Assembly: GCF_025152575.1 (NCBI RefSeq)
Contig: NZ_CP102293.1
Span: 2,108,001-2,172,000 of the forward strand
Source of the DNA: Subdoligranulum variabile
GTDB lineage: Bacteria; Bacillota; Clostridia; Oscillospirales; Ruminococcaceae
Reading direction: 5' to 3'
Length of the DNA stretch: 64,000 nucleotides
The position numbers and the translations under genes were made by a program. Positions 32,643 through 41,331 of the stretch are shown here, piece by piece. Under the pieces are notes generated by a model. It had not been told where the DNA came from and ran no database searches. It saw only the letters and a program-made list of their open reading frames with translations. Positions within the stretch are counted from its first letter, which is position 1. Each line of letters begins with the position of its first letter.

Positions 32643-33878
32643 ATGCAATACGATTTCACAACGATCATGGACCGCCGCGGCCAGGATGCCATTGCGGTGG
32701 ATGCTTTGGGCAAACCGGGCGGATTTGCCCCCGGCGCGCCCAAGCCCGGCTTTGACGCCATCCCCATGTGGGTGGCCGACATGAATTTTCCCACCGTTCC
32801 CACCGTGCCGGAAGCCATCATCCGGCGGGCGCAGCACCCGGCCTTCGGCTATTTTGAAGCCACCGACGCCTACTACAACGCCATCATCGACTGGCAGGTA
32901 CGGCGCAACGGCGCCGATCCTGCCCTGCTGACCAAGGACTGCATCGGCTATGAGAACGGCGTGCTGGGCGGTGTGGTCTCGGCGTTGACCAGCTTTGCCG
33001 CCCCCGGGGACGGCGTACTGCTCCACAGCCCCACCTACATCGGCTTTACCAAGTCCCTCCAAAACAACGGCTACCGCATCGTGCATTCGCCGTTGGTCCG
33101 GGATGCGCAGGGCGTCTGGCGGATGGACTACGCCGATATGGATGCCAAGCTCAAACAGTACCACATTCATGTGGCGATTTTCTGCTCACCCCACAATCCC
33201 TGCGGCCGGGTCTGGACGCGGGAGGAGATCGAGCAGGCCATGGAGGTCTACCGGGCCAATGACTGCCTGGTCATTTCCGACGAGATCTGGTCGGATATCC
33301 TGCTCAACGGCCACAAGCATACCCCCACCCAGTCGGTGAGCGAGGATGCCCGGCAGCGCACAGTGGCCCTCTATGCCCCCAGCAAGACCTTCAACCTGGC
33401 GGGTCTGGTGGGCAGCTACCACATCATTTATAATCCTTATCTGCGGGACCGGGTGACGGCCAAGAGCTCCAAACCCCACTACAATGAGATGAACGTCCTG
33501 TCCATGCACGCCCTCATCGGCGCCTACCGGCCGGAGGGCCACGTCTGGGTGGATGAGCTCTGCCAGGTGCTCAGCGGCAACATCAACTTTGCCTGCGATT
33601 ACATCGCCGAACACTTTGCCGGGGTATCGGTGGCCAAGCCGGAGGGCACCTACATGCTCTTCCTGGACTGCACCGACTGGTGTGCCGCCCATGACCGCAC
33701 CATCGCCCAGGTGCTGCAGGCAGGCTGGGACGTGGGAGTGGCCTGGCAGGACGGCCGGATGTTCCACGGCCCCTGCGCCATCCGGATGAACCTGGCGTTG
33801 CCTCTTTCCCGGGTGGAGGAGGCCTTCCGCCACCTGGACAGCTACGTCTTCAACGGCCCCTTCCTCAGCGAACGCTGA
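32643..33878 (+). CDS. MalY/PatB family PLP-dependent cystathionine beta-lyase
   Basis: 411 residues, fold-type I aminotransferase. IPMWVADMNFPTVPTVPEAI is the MalY/PatB signature (cf. PMWVADMDF), then GYENGVLGGV, SPHNPCGRVW, ISDEIWSDI, PLP Lys248 in YAPSKTFNLAGL and a C-terminal Arg in IRMNLALPLSR. Members cleave C-S bonds of cystathionine and other cysteine conjugates to give pyruvate and ammonia. AAAGGA is nine bases before ATG 32643. Adjacent to the Fe-S genes but a separate unit. Confidence 0.9.
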   Translation: MQYDFTTIMDRRGQDAIAVDALGKPGGFAPGAPKPGFDAIPMWVADMNFPTVPTVPEAIIRRAQHPAFGYFEATDAYYNAIIDWQVRRNGADPALLTKDCIGYENGVLGGVVSALTSFAAPGDGVLLHSPTYIGFTKSLQNNGYRIVHSPLVRDAQGVWRMDYADMDAKLKQYHIHVAIFCSPHNPCGRVWTREEIEQAMEVYRANDCLVISDEIWSDILLNGHKHTPTQSVSEDARQRTVALYAPSKTFNLAGLVGSYHIIYNPYLRDRVTAKSSKPHYNEMNVLSMHALIGAYRPEGHVWVDELCQVLSGNINFACDYIAEHFAGVSVAKPEGTYMLFLDCTDWCAAHDRTIAQVLQAGWDVGVAWQDGRMFHGPCAIRMNLALPLSRVEEAFRHLDSYVFNGPFLSER

Positions 33879-33892
33879 GCGGCCTTTTGCCC

Positions 33893-33925
33893 GCCCCGAT
33901 GCCGTTCCGGCACCGGGGCTTTTTG
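33893..33925 (+). terminator. Terminator of the MalY-like gene
   Basis: GCCCCG / CGGGGC outer and GCCG / CGGC inner stem, then TTTTT. Confidence 0.85.
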
Positions 33926-33951
33926 TGCCGCCGAAAGTATGACAATGCCGC

Positions 33952-33980
33952 TTGATTTTGTCGGCGCTCTCTTTTATAAT
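33952..33980 (+). promoter_or_regulatory. Promoter of the second LytTR two-component operon
   Basis: TTGATT (33952-33957), 17-base spacer, TATAAT (33975-33980). Confidence 0.85.
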
Positions 33981-34048
33981 ATTAGGAAAATAGGGCAGCT
34001 GCAGGCCTGGGGCCTCTGCCCGACCCAACAAGGTAAAGGAGAACGCCC

Positions 34049-34753
34049 ATGCGCATCGCAATCGTGGAAGACAATGCCGACGTGCGGGCACAGCTCTGCG
34101 GTTTTGTGGAACAATACGCGGCGGAAAGCCAGATTCCGCTGGACGTGGAAGCTTTTGCGGACGGCAGTGCCATCACCCCCTACCAGGGCGGTTTTGACAT
34201 TATTTTCATGGACATCGAGATGCCGCAGCAAGGGGGGCTGGACACCGCGGCGCGGATCCGGGCTGTGGACCAGAGTGTGGTGCTGGTGTTTGTGACCAAC
34301 ATGGCACAGTATGCCATCCGCGGCTACGAGGTGGACGCGCTGGACTTCGTGCTCAAGCCGGTGAACTACTACCAGTTCAAAGTCAAGCTGGAGCGGGCTA
34401 TCCGCCGTATCGAACGCCGGGGCAGTGCCCAGGTGACCATCCAGACGGGCGGTGCCTTGCGGGTGCTCAACACCGACGACATCTATTATCTGGAGACCCA
34501 CAACCGGATGCTCTACTACCATACCGCCGACGAGGTCCTGCCGGTGCGTGCCAGCATGCAGAGCGCGGAAAAACAGCTGGCGGCCTTCCACTTTGTGCGC
34601 TGTAATCAGTGCTATCTGGTCAATCTGCGGCACATCCAGTCGGTGCAGGATGACTTTGTCCTGGTGGGCAAGGACCGCCTGGCCATCAGCCGCCGCCAGC
34701 GCACGGCATTCATGGCGGCGGTGGCAGCCTACGTCGGGGGTGCGCTGTTATGA
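34049..34753 (+). CDS. LytTR-family response regulator (second pair)
   Basis: 234 residues. Receiver with acidic EDN (7-8), phospho-acceptor Asp55 in IIFMDIEMPQQGG, FVTNM and the Lys in VLKPVNY. LytTR DNA-binding domain from about residue 132 (IYYLETHNRMLYYHT, FHFVRCNQCYLVNLRHI, LAISRRQR). AAAGGAG precedes the ATG. A 21-bp-period direct repeat at 36064-36092, in front of the GH2 operon, is a likely target. Overlaps the kinase gene by 4 bases. Confidence 0.92.
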   Translation: MRIAIVEDNADVRAQLCGFVEQYAAESQIPLDVEAFADGSAITPYQGGFDIIFMDIEMPQQGGLDTAARIRAVDQSVVLVFVTNMAQYAIRGYEVDALDFVLKPVNYYQFKVKLERAIRRIERRGSAQVTIQTGGALRVLNTDDIYYLETHNRMLYYHTADEVLPVRASMQSAEKQLAAFHFVRCNQCYLVNLRHIQSVQDDFVLVGKDRLAISRRQRTAFMAAVAAYVGGALL

Positions 34754-36000
34754 CCCTCTTCCTGCTGCTGGGCGGTGCGGCGCTGGCCTTTCTGCTGCCG
34801 CTGCGCCGCCGAACGCACTTTGCCCGCCGTCTGGTCCTCTGCCTGGCGGTGGCTCTGCTGCCGCTGCTGGCCCTGTCCTGGGGACTGGGCAACACCATCC
34901 CGTACTACTTTGCCAGCAGCCTGGTCAGCCTTGGGTGGGGGATCGTCGCGGTACACTTCTGCGCGGAACAGGACTGGATCGCCAGCTGTTACTGCTCCAT
35001 CTGGATCCTGCTCACCGTGGATGTGATCTACGAACTCTGGCTTTTTCTGACGCTGGTGGCCGCCGGCGCCGGTTTTGCCCCGCCGCCGGACACGCTGCCG
35101 GCCCGGGCCGTTCAGCTTCTCTTCTTTGCCCTGTGCTGCCTGGGCATTCATCTGACCATCGGCCGCGGCATGCCGGAGGACGGCATCTACCGCATCGGTC
35201 CGCGGCAGATCTTCAGCGCCGTCCTGCTGGGGGGGATGTTCTGGTTCCAGTTCCTCTCCCTGCAGCGCATCTGGGGCATGCCCTCGGACTGGAGCGAACA
35301 GCTCACCGTACCGGCGGTGCTGACCCAGCTGTACTGCCTGACGCTGCTCTACCTGCAGACCGAACTGTTCAAGAAGTCCGCCATGCAGAAGGAGATGGAG
35401 GCCCTCAACCTCCTGTATGACCGCCAGCGCCAGCAATACCGGGTGGCCCGGCAGAACGTGCAGATCATCAACCGCAAATGCCACGAGCTCAAGGTACAGA
35501 TCGCCGATCTGCGCCGGCTGCATCCCGACGCCGGCATGCAGAAAAGCCTGGACGAGGCGGAACAGGCCGCCAAGCTCTACAATGCCGATGTGCACACCGG
35601 CAACGAGGTGCTGGATGTGGCCCTCACCGAAAAAAGCCTGCTTTGCGAGTCCCACGGCGTCCGCCTCAACTGCGTGGCGGACGGGAGCTGCCTGGCCTTC
35701 CTGGAACCGGGCGACCTCTATGCACTGTTTGCCAACGCCCTGGATCCCGCCATCGAGGCGGCGTCCCGGCAGGAAGCACCAGATCACGCCATGATCGATC
35801 TGCTGCTCTACGCCCGGCAGGGGTTTGCGGTGCTCAACCTGGTGGGGCCGGAGGACCCCGCCGCTGCCCCGCCGGCCAGCCGGTATGAATTCAAGGTGGT
35901 GCGCCGCATCGCCCAGAAGTACAGCGGCACCGCCACGGCAGAGACCCGGGAAGGGTTCTCTTCCCTCAAGGTTTTGATTCCTTTGCCGTCTGAGTCGTAA
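34750..36000 (+). CDS. GHKL-type sensor kinase with degenerate ATP-binding motifs
   Basis: 416 residues: about six membrane helices in the first 205, a coiled-coil linker, phospho-acceptor-like His245 in NRKCHELKVQIADLR, then a GHKL-like region. The N-box reads FANALDPAIEA, with Pro333 where the family has Asn, and the G-box is missing: HGFGLK is replaced by SRYEFKVVRRI (377-387). These residues normally bind ATP-Mg, so kinase activity is doubtful. It may act as a phosphatase or pure sensor, or use another kinase. Start ATG 34750 overlaps the regulator stop (ATGA). Confidence 0.85.
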   Translation: MTLFLLLGGAALAFLLPLRRRTHFARRLVLCLAVALLPLLALSWGLGNTIPYYFASSLVSLGWGIVAVHFCAEQDWIASCYCSIWILLTVDVIYELWLFLTLVAAGAGFAPPPDTLPARAVQLLFFALCCLGIHLTIGRGMPEDGIYRIGPRQIFSAVLLGGMFWFQFLSLQRIWGMPSDWSEQLTVPAVLTQLYCLTLLYLQTELFKKSAMQKEMEALNLLYDRQRQQYRVARQNVQIINRKCHELKVQIADLRRLHPDAGMQKSLDEAEQAAKLYNADVHTGNEVLDVALTEKSLLCESHGVRLNCVADGSCLAFLEPGDLYALFANALDPAIEAASRQEAPDHAMIDLLLYARQGFAVLNLVGPEDPAAAPPASRYEFKVVRRIAQKYSGTATAETREGFSSLKVLIPLPSES

Positions 36001-36003
36001 TAC

Positions 36004-36053
36004 AATCCGCGCCAACTTTGTGCAAACTACACAAAGTCGGCGCGGATTTTTTT
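36004..36053 (+). terminator. Terminator of the second two-component operon
   Basis: Stem AATCCGCGCC / GGCGCGGATT (36004-36013 with 36039-36048), extended inward by ACTTTGTG / CACAAAGT, then seven T. Confidence 0.9.
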
Positions 36054-36063
36054 GATGCGAAAT

Positions 36064-36092
36064 AACCAATTATTCACATAAAGCAACCAATT
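36064..36092 (+). promoter_or_regulatory. Putative LytTR binding site: AACCAATT direct repeat, 21-bp period
   Basis: AACCAATT at 36064-36071 and 36085-36092, exactly 21 bp apart, ending 12 bases before TTGCAC (36105-36110). Same geometry as the repeats at 14453-14483. The sequence is a weaker match to the LytTR consensus (ATT for GTT). Confidence 0.55.
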
Positions 36093-36104
36093 TTCGCAAA
36101 CCCG

Positions 36105-36133
36105 TTGCACAATTTTTGTGCATACGATACCAT
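36105..36133 (+). promoter_or_regulatory. Weak promoter of the GH2 operon with 17-bp palindrome
   Basis: TTGCAC (36105-36110), 17-base spacer, TACCAT (36128-36133). TGCACAATTTTTGTGCA (36106-36122), a perfect 7-base inverted repeat, covers the -35 and spacer and could be a second, repressor-type operator. Confidence 0.5.
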
Positions 36134-36177
36134 ATTCTTATCAACGTTCGCAAAAAATTAACAAATGGAGGCGGGTT

Positions 36178-38097
36178 ATGCGCACCTATACCAAGCTGAT
36201 GAAAAACTGGCAGTTCACCGGCCCCGACGGGAGCACCGCCGCGGTCGATTTGCCCCACACCTGGAACAACATCGATGGCCAGGACGGCGGCAACGACTAT
36301 TGGCGCGGTACCTGCACCTATACGACCCAGTTCGCGGCGCCCGCCTATGACGCGGCCACCCAGCAGGTCTGGCTGCAGTTCGAGGGCGTCAACGCCACCG
36401 CCGATGTCACGGTCAACGGTCAGAAGGTCACCCACCATGACGGCGGCTACTCCACCTTCCGGGCCGACATCACCGGCATCCTGGCAGAGCAGAACACCCT
36501 GACCGTGGCGGTGGACAACAGCCGCAACGACTCGGTCTACCCTCAGAAGGCGGACTTCACCTTCTACGGCGGCATCTACCGGGATGTGAGCCTCATCGTG
36601 GTCAGCCGCGACCACATCGCCCTGGGCTATCTGGGCGGCTGCGGCGTGCAGATCACTCCCACCGTCCAGGGCGCCGACGCCTCGGTCAACGTGAAGACCT
36701 GGGTGGAGGGCGAAGGCGAGGTGGAGATCGAACTCCAGGCTGCCGACGGCACCGTGGTGGCGCAGGGCAGCGGGCTGGACGCCGATCTCAAGATCGAGAA
36801 CGCCCACCTCTGGAACGGCCGCGAGGATCCCTATCTCTATACCTGTGTGGTCCGTATGGTCAAGAACGGCACCCCCGTGGACGAGGTGCGCCAGCGTTTC
36901 GGCGTGCGCAGCTTCTCGGTGGATGCCAAGAAGGGCTTCTTCCTCAACGGCAAAGCCTATCCGCTCCACGGCGTCTCCCGCCATCAGGACCGCAAGGGCC
37001 TGGGCAACGCCATCACCCGGGAGATGCACGATGAGGATATGGAACTCATCAAGGAGCTGGGCGCCAACACCATCCGCCTGGCCCACTACCAGCACGACCA
37101 GTATTTCTACGATCTCTGCGACGAGAACGGCATGGTCGTCTGGGCCGAGATCCCTTATATCTCGGAGCATATGCCGGGCGGCCGGGACAACACCATCAGC
37201 CAGATGAAGGAACTGATCGTCCAGAACTACAACCATCCCTCCATCGTCTGCTGGGGCGTCTCCAACGAGATCACCATCTCCACCAAGGACAAGAAGGACA
37301 TGCTGGACAACCACCGCGTCCTCAACGACCTCTGCCATGAGATGGACAAGACCCGTCTGACCACCCTGGCCTGCTACGCCATGTGCGGCCCCTTCAACCG
37401 GGTGGCCCACATCACCGACCTGGTCAGCTGGAACCTGTACCTGGGCTGGTATGTGCCGGGCCTCTTCCTCAACGATCTGTGGATGGACTTCTTCCACACC
37501 GTTTACCCCAACCGCCCGCTGGGCTTCTCGGAGTACGGTGCCGAGGGCATGCCCAACCTGCACAGCTCCAAGCCCCGCCGCGGTGACCACACCGAGGAAT
37601 ACCAGGCTGTCTACCACGAGTATATGCTGGAGTGCTTCCGGCGGCATCCCTGGCTGTGGGCGACCCACGTCTGGAACATGTTCGACTTTGCCGCCGACGC
37701 CCGTGACCAGGGCGGCGAACCCGGCATGAACCACAAGGGGCTGGTGACCTTTGACCGCAAGACCAAGAAGGACAGTTTCTTCATTTATAAAGCCTGGTGG
37801 AGCAACGATCCCTTCGTGCACATCTGCTCCAAGCGGTTTGTAGACCGCACCGAGAGCGAGATCGAAGTCAAGGTCTACTCCAACCAGAAGACCGTGGCCC
37901 TCTACGCCGACGGCCAGAAGATCGGCGAGCAGACCGGTGAGCATGTCTTCACCTTCCGCCTGCCCCTGTCCGGTGAGGTCCATGTGAAGGCGGTGGCCGG
38001 TGACCGCATCGACGAAGCGATGTTCCGTCACGTGGATGCCCCCAACCCCGACTATAAGCTGAGTCGGGCCAGTTCCAACAGCGCCAACTGGGTATAA
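36178..38097 (+). CDS. Glycoside hydrolase family 2 (beta-galactosidase / beta-glucuronidase type)
   Basis: 639 residues, no signal peptide, so cytosolic. Order: sugar-binding jelly roll (VDLPHTWNNIDGQDGGNDYWRGTCTY), immunoglobulin-like domain, TIM barrel with HGVSRHQDRKGLGNAI, acid/base Glu in CWGVSNE, and nucleophile Glu in LGFSEYGAEG, then a short C-terminal beta domain. Retaining beta-glycosidase; sugar specificity not determinable here. GGAGG before ATG 36178. First gene of GH2-GH3-symporter, directly after the second LytTR pair. Confidence 0.9.
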   Translation: MRTYTKLMKNWQFTGPDGSTAAVDLPHTWNNIDGQDGGNDYWRGTCTYTTQFAAPAYDAATQQVWLQFEGVNATADVTVNGQKVTHHDGGYSTFRADITGILAEQNTLTVAVDNSRNDSVYPQKADFTFYGGIYRDVSLIVVSRDHIALGYLGGCGVQITPTVQGADASVNVKTWVEGEGEVEIELQAADGTVVAQGSGLDADLKIENAHLWNGREDPYLYTCVVRMVKNGTPVDEVRQRFGVRSFSVDAKKGFFLNGKAYPLHGVSRHQDRKGLGNAITREMHDEDMELIKELGANTIRLAHYQHDQYFYDLCDENGMVVWAEIPYISEHMPGGRDNTISQMKELIVQNYNHPSIVCWGVSNEITISTKDKKDMLDNHRVLNDLCHEMDKTRLTTLACYAMCGPFNRVAHITDLVSWNLYLGWYVPGLFLNDLWMDFFHTVYPNRPLGFSEYGAEGMPNLHSSKPRRGDHTEEYQAVYHEYMLECFRRHPWLWATHVWNMFDFAADARDQGGEPGMNHKGLVTFDRKTKKDSFFIYKAWWSNDPFVHICSKRFVDRTESEIEVKVYSNQKTVALYADGQKIGEQTGEHVFTFRLPLSGEVHVKAVAGDRIDEAMFRHVDAPNPDYKLSRASSNSANWV

Positions 38098-38120
38098 GGC
38101 GCTGCCGTACCAAGGTTATC

Positions 38121-38204
38121 CCCTGCCGGCAGGCAGGGTGGTTGACAGGGCGGGCCTCCGGCGAACCCGCAGCGGCTGTGCAACGCGCGCAGCCGGCCGC
38201 TGCG
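38121..38204 (+). other. Two hairpins in the GH2-GH3 gap
   Basis: CCCTGCC / GGCAGGG (38121-38127 with 38132-38138) and CGCAGCGG / CCGCTGCG (38168-38175 with 38197-38204). No T run follows, so they are more likely RNA processing or stability elements than terminators. Confidence 0.5.
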
Positions 38205-38250
38205 CGGAACAGGGGACCGGTCCAAGATAAACGGAAGAGAGGAAAACAAC

Positions 38251-41226
38251 ATGCAAAAGAAACCCAAAGTTGCATTGTGGTCCGGCTTGACGGCGGTCAG
38301 CGCCGTTCTGACGGCGGCCGCAATGGTGGCTACTTTTGTGGTGGCTCCCATGTACGAGACCACCATCAATGTGGCCACGAACGCAAGCACCTACCGCATT
38401 ATCAAGGGCGAAACCAACGAAGACACCAACTACTTCACCAGCACCTTTGCCTCTGACGATGAGCGCGAGGCCTATGAAGCGGAACTCTGCGCCACCGTGG
38501 AGTCCGAGGGTGCCGCACTCCTCAAGAACGACAACGCCGCGCTGCCTCTGGCATCCGGCGCCAAGGTCAGCCTGTTTGCGCGCGGCTCGGTTGACCTGAT
38601 GTACGGCGGCACCGGTTCCGGTGCGGTCGACACCTCCTCCGCCCCGACGCTGAAGGACGCGCTGGAAGCCCAGGGCATCACCGTGAACCAGACCCTGTGG
38701 GACTGGTACAGCTCCGAGGACATTGCCTCCAAGTACAGCCGTGTGACCCCCGACGCCATCTCCGATGCGCTGGGTGCCAACAGCCAGTACGGCGTCAACG
38801 AGGCGCCCTGGTCTGAAGTCGAGACCGCCAACGCCTCCAGCTTCGCCGAGTACGGCGACGCGGCCATCGTGGTATTCTCCCGCTCCGGCGGCGAGGGTGC
38901 CGACCTGCCCAGCGGTGACAACGGCTCCGGTGTGGACTGGACCGGCGACACCAACTATCTGGAACTCTCCCAGGAAGAGAAGGACCTGCTCTCCGGCCTG
39001 AAGGCCCTCAAGGACGCCGGCACCTTCAAGAGCATCATCGTGCTGCTCAACACCTCCAATGCTCTGGAGCTGGACTTCCTGAACCCCGAGATCTGCGGCG
39101 TGGACTACGGCATCGACTCCTGCCTGTGGGTCGGTGACGTGGGCCAGACCGGCGCCAACGGCGTGGGCATGCTGCTGGCCGGTGCGGTCAACCCCTCGGG
39201 CAGCCTGGTGGATACCTACTGGTACGACAACCTGGCCAACCCCGCTGTGACCAACTTCTACTCCCGCCCCTACACCAACAACGCCGACTATGGCTTCGCC
39301 GCTGACGACAAGGACAACGGCAACCAGGGTTACTACGTTGTTTACCAGGAGGGCATCTACCTGGGCTACCGCTACGCTGAGACCCGTTACGAGGACTACG
39401 TCATGGGCACCGGCAACGCGGGCACCTTCAACTACGGCACCACCGTTGCCTATCCCTTCGGCTACGGCGACAGCTACACCACCTTCGGCTACTCCAACTA
39501 CTCTGTGACCGAGGATGCCGATGCCTTCACCGTCAATGTGACCGTCACCAACACCGGTTCCGTGGCCGGCAAGAAGACCGTTCAGGTCTACTTCCAGAGC
39601 CCCTACACCGATTACGACAAGCAGAACGGCATCGAGAAGGCCAGCGTGGAGCTCTGCGGCTTTGAGAAGACCGCCATTCTGGAGCCCGGCGCTTCCGAGA
39701 ATGTCACCATCACGGTGGACAAGAGCGAACTGCGCACCTACGATTCCAACGGCGCCAAGACCTACATCCTGGATGCCGGTGACTACTACTTCACCGTGGC
39801 CGACGGCTCCCACGAGGCTGTGAACAACGTCCTCGCCGCCAAGGGCTACACCCCCGAGACCACCGAGAACCGCATGGATACCGCCGGCGACGCCACCCTG
39901 ACCTGGAAGTGGAACAACGCCGCCCTCGACACCACCACCTTTGCTACCAGCGAAGCTACCGGCAACGCCATCACCAACCTGTTTGACGACGCCGACCCCA
40001 ACAAGGTCAGCTACTCTCCGGGCAGCGTGACCTGGCTGAGCCGCTCCGACTGGACTGCCACCTATCCCACCGGCAGCTTCGATCTGGCCATGAACGATGA
40101 GCTGGCCGCCGCGCTGGAGAACACCCAGTATGACGGCTCTCAGGCCGACAGCGTCGAGATGCCCACCCTGGGTGCCGAAGGCGACCTGACCCTCGCCAGC
40201 ATGATCGGTGCCGACTACGACGATCCCCAGTGGGATGCTCTGCTGGATCAGATCACCTTCGACGAGATGAACCTGCTCATCACCCAGGGCTTCCACAACA
40301 CCAAGGCCGTTGCCTCCATCGGCAAGACGGCCACCAAGGACGAGAACGGTCCCCAGGGCCTGACGGCCGCCCTGACCGGCGGTGCCTCCGCGATGTGCTA
40401 CACCTCCGAGGACGTCATGGCCGCCACCTTCAACCGCGACCTGATCAACGATGTGGGCCGCTGCATTGGCGAGGACTGCCTGGCCATGGGCTATTCCGGC
40501 CTCTACGGACCCGGCATCAACATGCATCGCACTCCCTACTCCGGCCGTAACTTCGAGTACTACGCCGAGGATCCCTTCATCGCCGGCGAGATCTGCGCCT
40601 CCGAGGTCCAGGGCATCCAGTCCATGGGCGTCTATGTCTACCTGAAGCATGTGGCCCTGAACGACTCCGAGTCCAGCCGTATGGGCGTCAACACCTGGGT
40701 CAACGAGCAGACCGCCCGTGAGGTCTACCTGGAAGTGGCCGACAAGGCCGTTGTGGACGGCGGTGCCTGGTGCACCATGTCCGGCTTCAACCGCTGGGGC
40801 GCCACCTGGTGCGGCAAGTACGAGAACCTGCAGACCGACTACCTGCGCGGCGAGCTGGGCATGCGCGGCATGTCCATCACCGACTACTCCGGCGGCAGCC
40901 ACTATATGGATTCCGCCGATGCGCTGATCGCCGGTACCGAGATCTGGGACAGCCCCACGCCGCTGCACACCGGTATCCTCGAGAACTATGAGAACGATGC
41001 CTACATCGTTACCCAGATGCGCGAAGCCACCCACAAGATCCTGTACACCGTGGTCAACTCCAACGCCATGAACGGCTGGTCTTCTGCCGACCGTCTGGAA
41101 GTCATTACTCCGTGGTGGAAACTGGCTGCCTGGAGCCTGTGCGGTGTCCTGGCTGTGCTGACCGTCATTTGCGTGGTCATGCTGGTCAAGGCCGTCAACA
41201 AGAAGAAGACCATGAAGGCGGAGTAA
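38251..41226 (+). CDS. Membrane-tethered glycoside hydrolase family 3 with permuted domain order
   Basis: 991 residues. A transmembrane helix at about 8-33 after a basic start (MQKKPK), and another at about 955-978 before a basic tail (KAVNKKKTMKAE), place the enzyme outside, held at both ends. Between them the order is reversed: the GH3 C-terminal domain first (LLKNDNAALPLASGAKVSLFAR, about 85-330), a fibronectin-III-like domain (about 425-500), and last the catalytic barrel (about 690-940; GPGINMHRTPYSGRNFEYYAEDP, LKHVALNDSESSR, nucleophile Asp in MSITDYSGG). Such permutation is known in some Ruminococcus GH3 beta-glucosidases. Likely trims glycans for import by the downstream symporter. 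Confidence 0.87.
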   Translation: MQKKPKVALWSGLTAVSAVLTAAAMVATFVVAPMYETTINVATNASTYRIIKGETNEDTNYFTSTFASDDEREAYEAELCATVESEGAALLKNDNAALPLASGAKVSLFARGSVDLMYGGTGSGAVDTSSAPTLKDALEAQGITVNQTLWDWYSSEDIASKYSRVTPDAISDALGANSQYGVNEAPWSEVETANASSFAEYGDAAIVVFSRSGGEGADLPSGDNGSGVDWTGDTNYLELSQEEKDLLSGLKALKDAGTFKSIIVLLNTSNALELDFLNPEICGVDYGIDSCLWVGDVGQTGANGVGMLLAGAVNPSGSLVDTYWYDNLANPAVTNFYSRPYTNNADYGFAADDKDNGNQGYYVVYQEGIYLGYRYAETRYEDYVMGTGNAGTFNYGTTVAYPFGYGDSYTTFGYSNYSVTEDADAFTVNVTVTNTGSVAGKKTVQVYFQSPYTDYDKQNGIEKASVELCGFEKTAILEPGASENVTITVDKSELRTYDSNGAKTYILDAGDYYFTVADGSHEAVNNVLAAKGYTPETTENRMDTAGDATLTWKWNNAALDTTTFATSEATGNAITNLFDDADPNKVSYSPGSVTWLSRSDWTATYPTGSFDLAMNDELAAALENTQYDGSQADSVEMPTLGAEGDLTLASMIGADYDDPQWDALLDQITFDEMNLLITQGFHNTKAVASIGKTATKDENGPQGLTAALTGGASAMCYTSEDVMAATFNRDLINDVGRCIGEDCLAMGYSGLYGPGINMHRTPYSGRNFEYYAEDPFIAGEICASEVQGIQSMGVYVYLKHVALNDSESSRMGVNTWVNEQTAREVYLEVADKAVVDGGAWCTMSGFNRWGATWCGKYENLQTDYLRGELGMRGMSITDYSGGSHYMDSADALIAGTEIWDSPTPLHTGILENYENDAYIVTQMREATHKILYTVVNSNAMNGWSSADRLEVITPWWKLAAWSLCGVLAVLTVICVVMLVKAVNKKKTMKAE

Positions 41227-41273
41227 TCCCCCAGGTCTTGCGCACTTTCCCATTGTATAACTGATGAAACCCT

Positions 41274-41312
41274 GTGCCCCCGCCCATCCCGGGGCGGGGG
41301 CACCCCTTTTTT
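41274..41312 (+). terminator. Strong terminator between GH3 and symporter genes
   Basis: Perfect 12-bp stem GTGCCCCCGCCC / GGGCGGGGGCAC, six-base loop, then CCC and six T, only about 20 bases before the symporter ATG. No promoter is visible after it, so the symporter probably depends on read-through. Confidence 0.85.
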
Positions 41313-41331
41313 GGCAAAGGAGAATCCGCAG

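Noticed and set aside
38121..38204. tRNA or small RNA gene in the GH2-GH3 gap
   Set aside because: Stems do not fold as a cloverleaf, there is no anticodon arm and no promoter or terminator.
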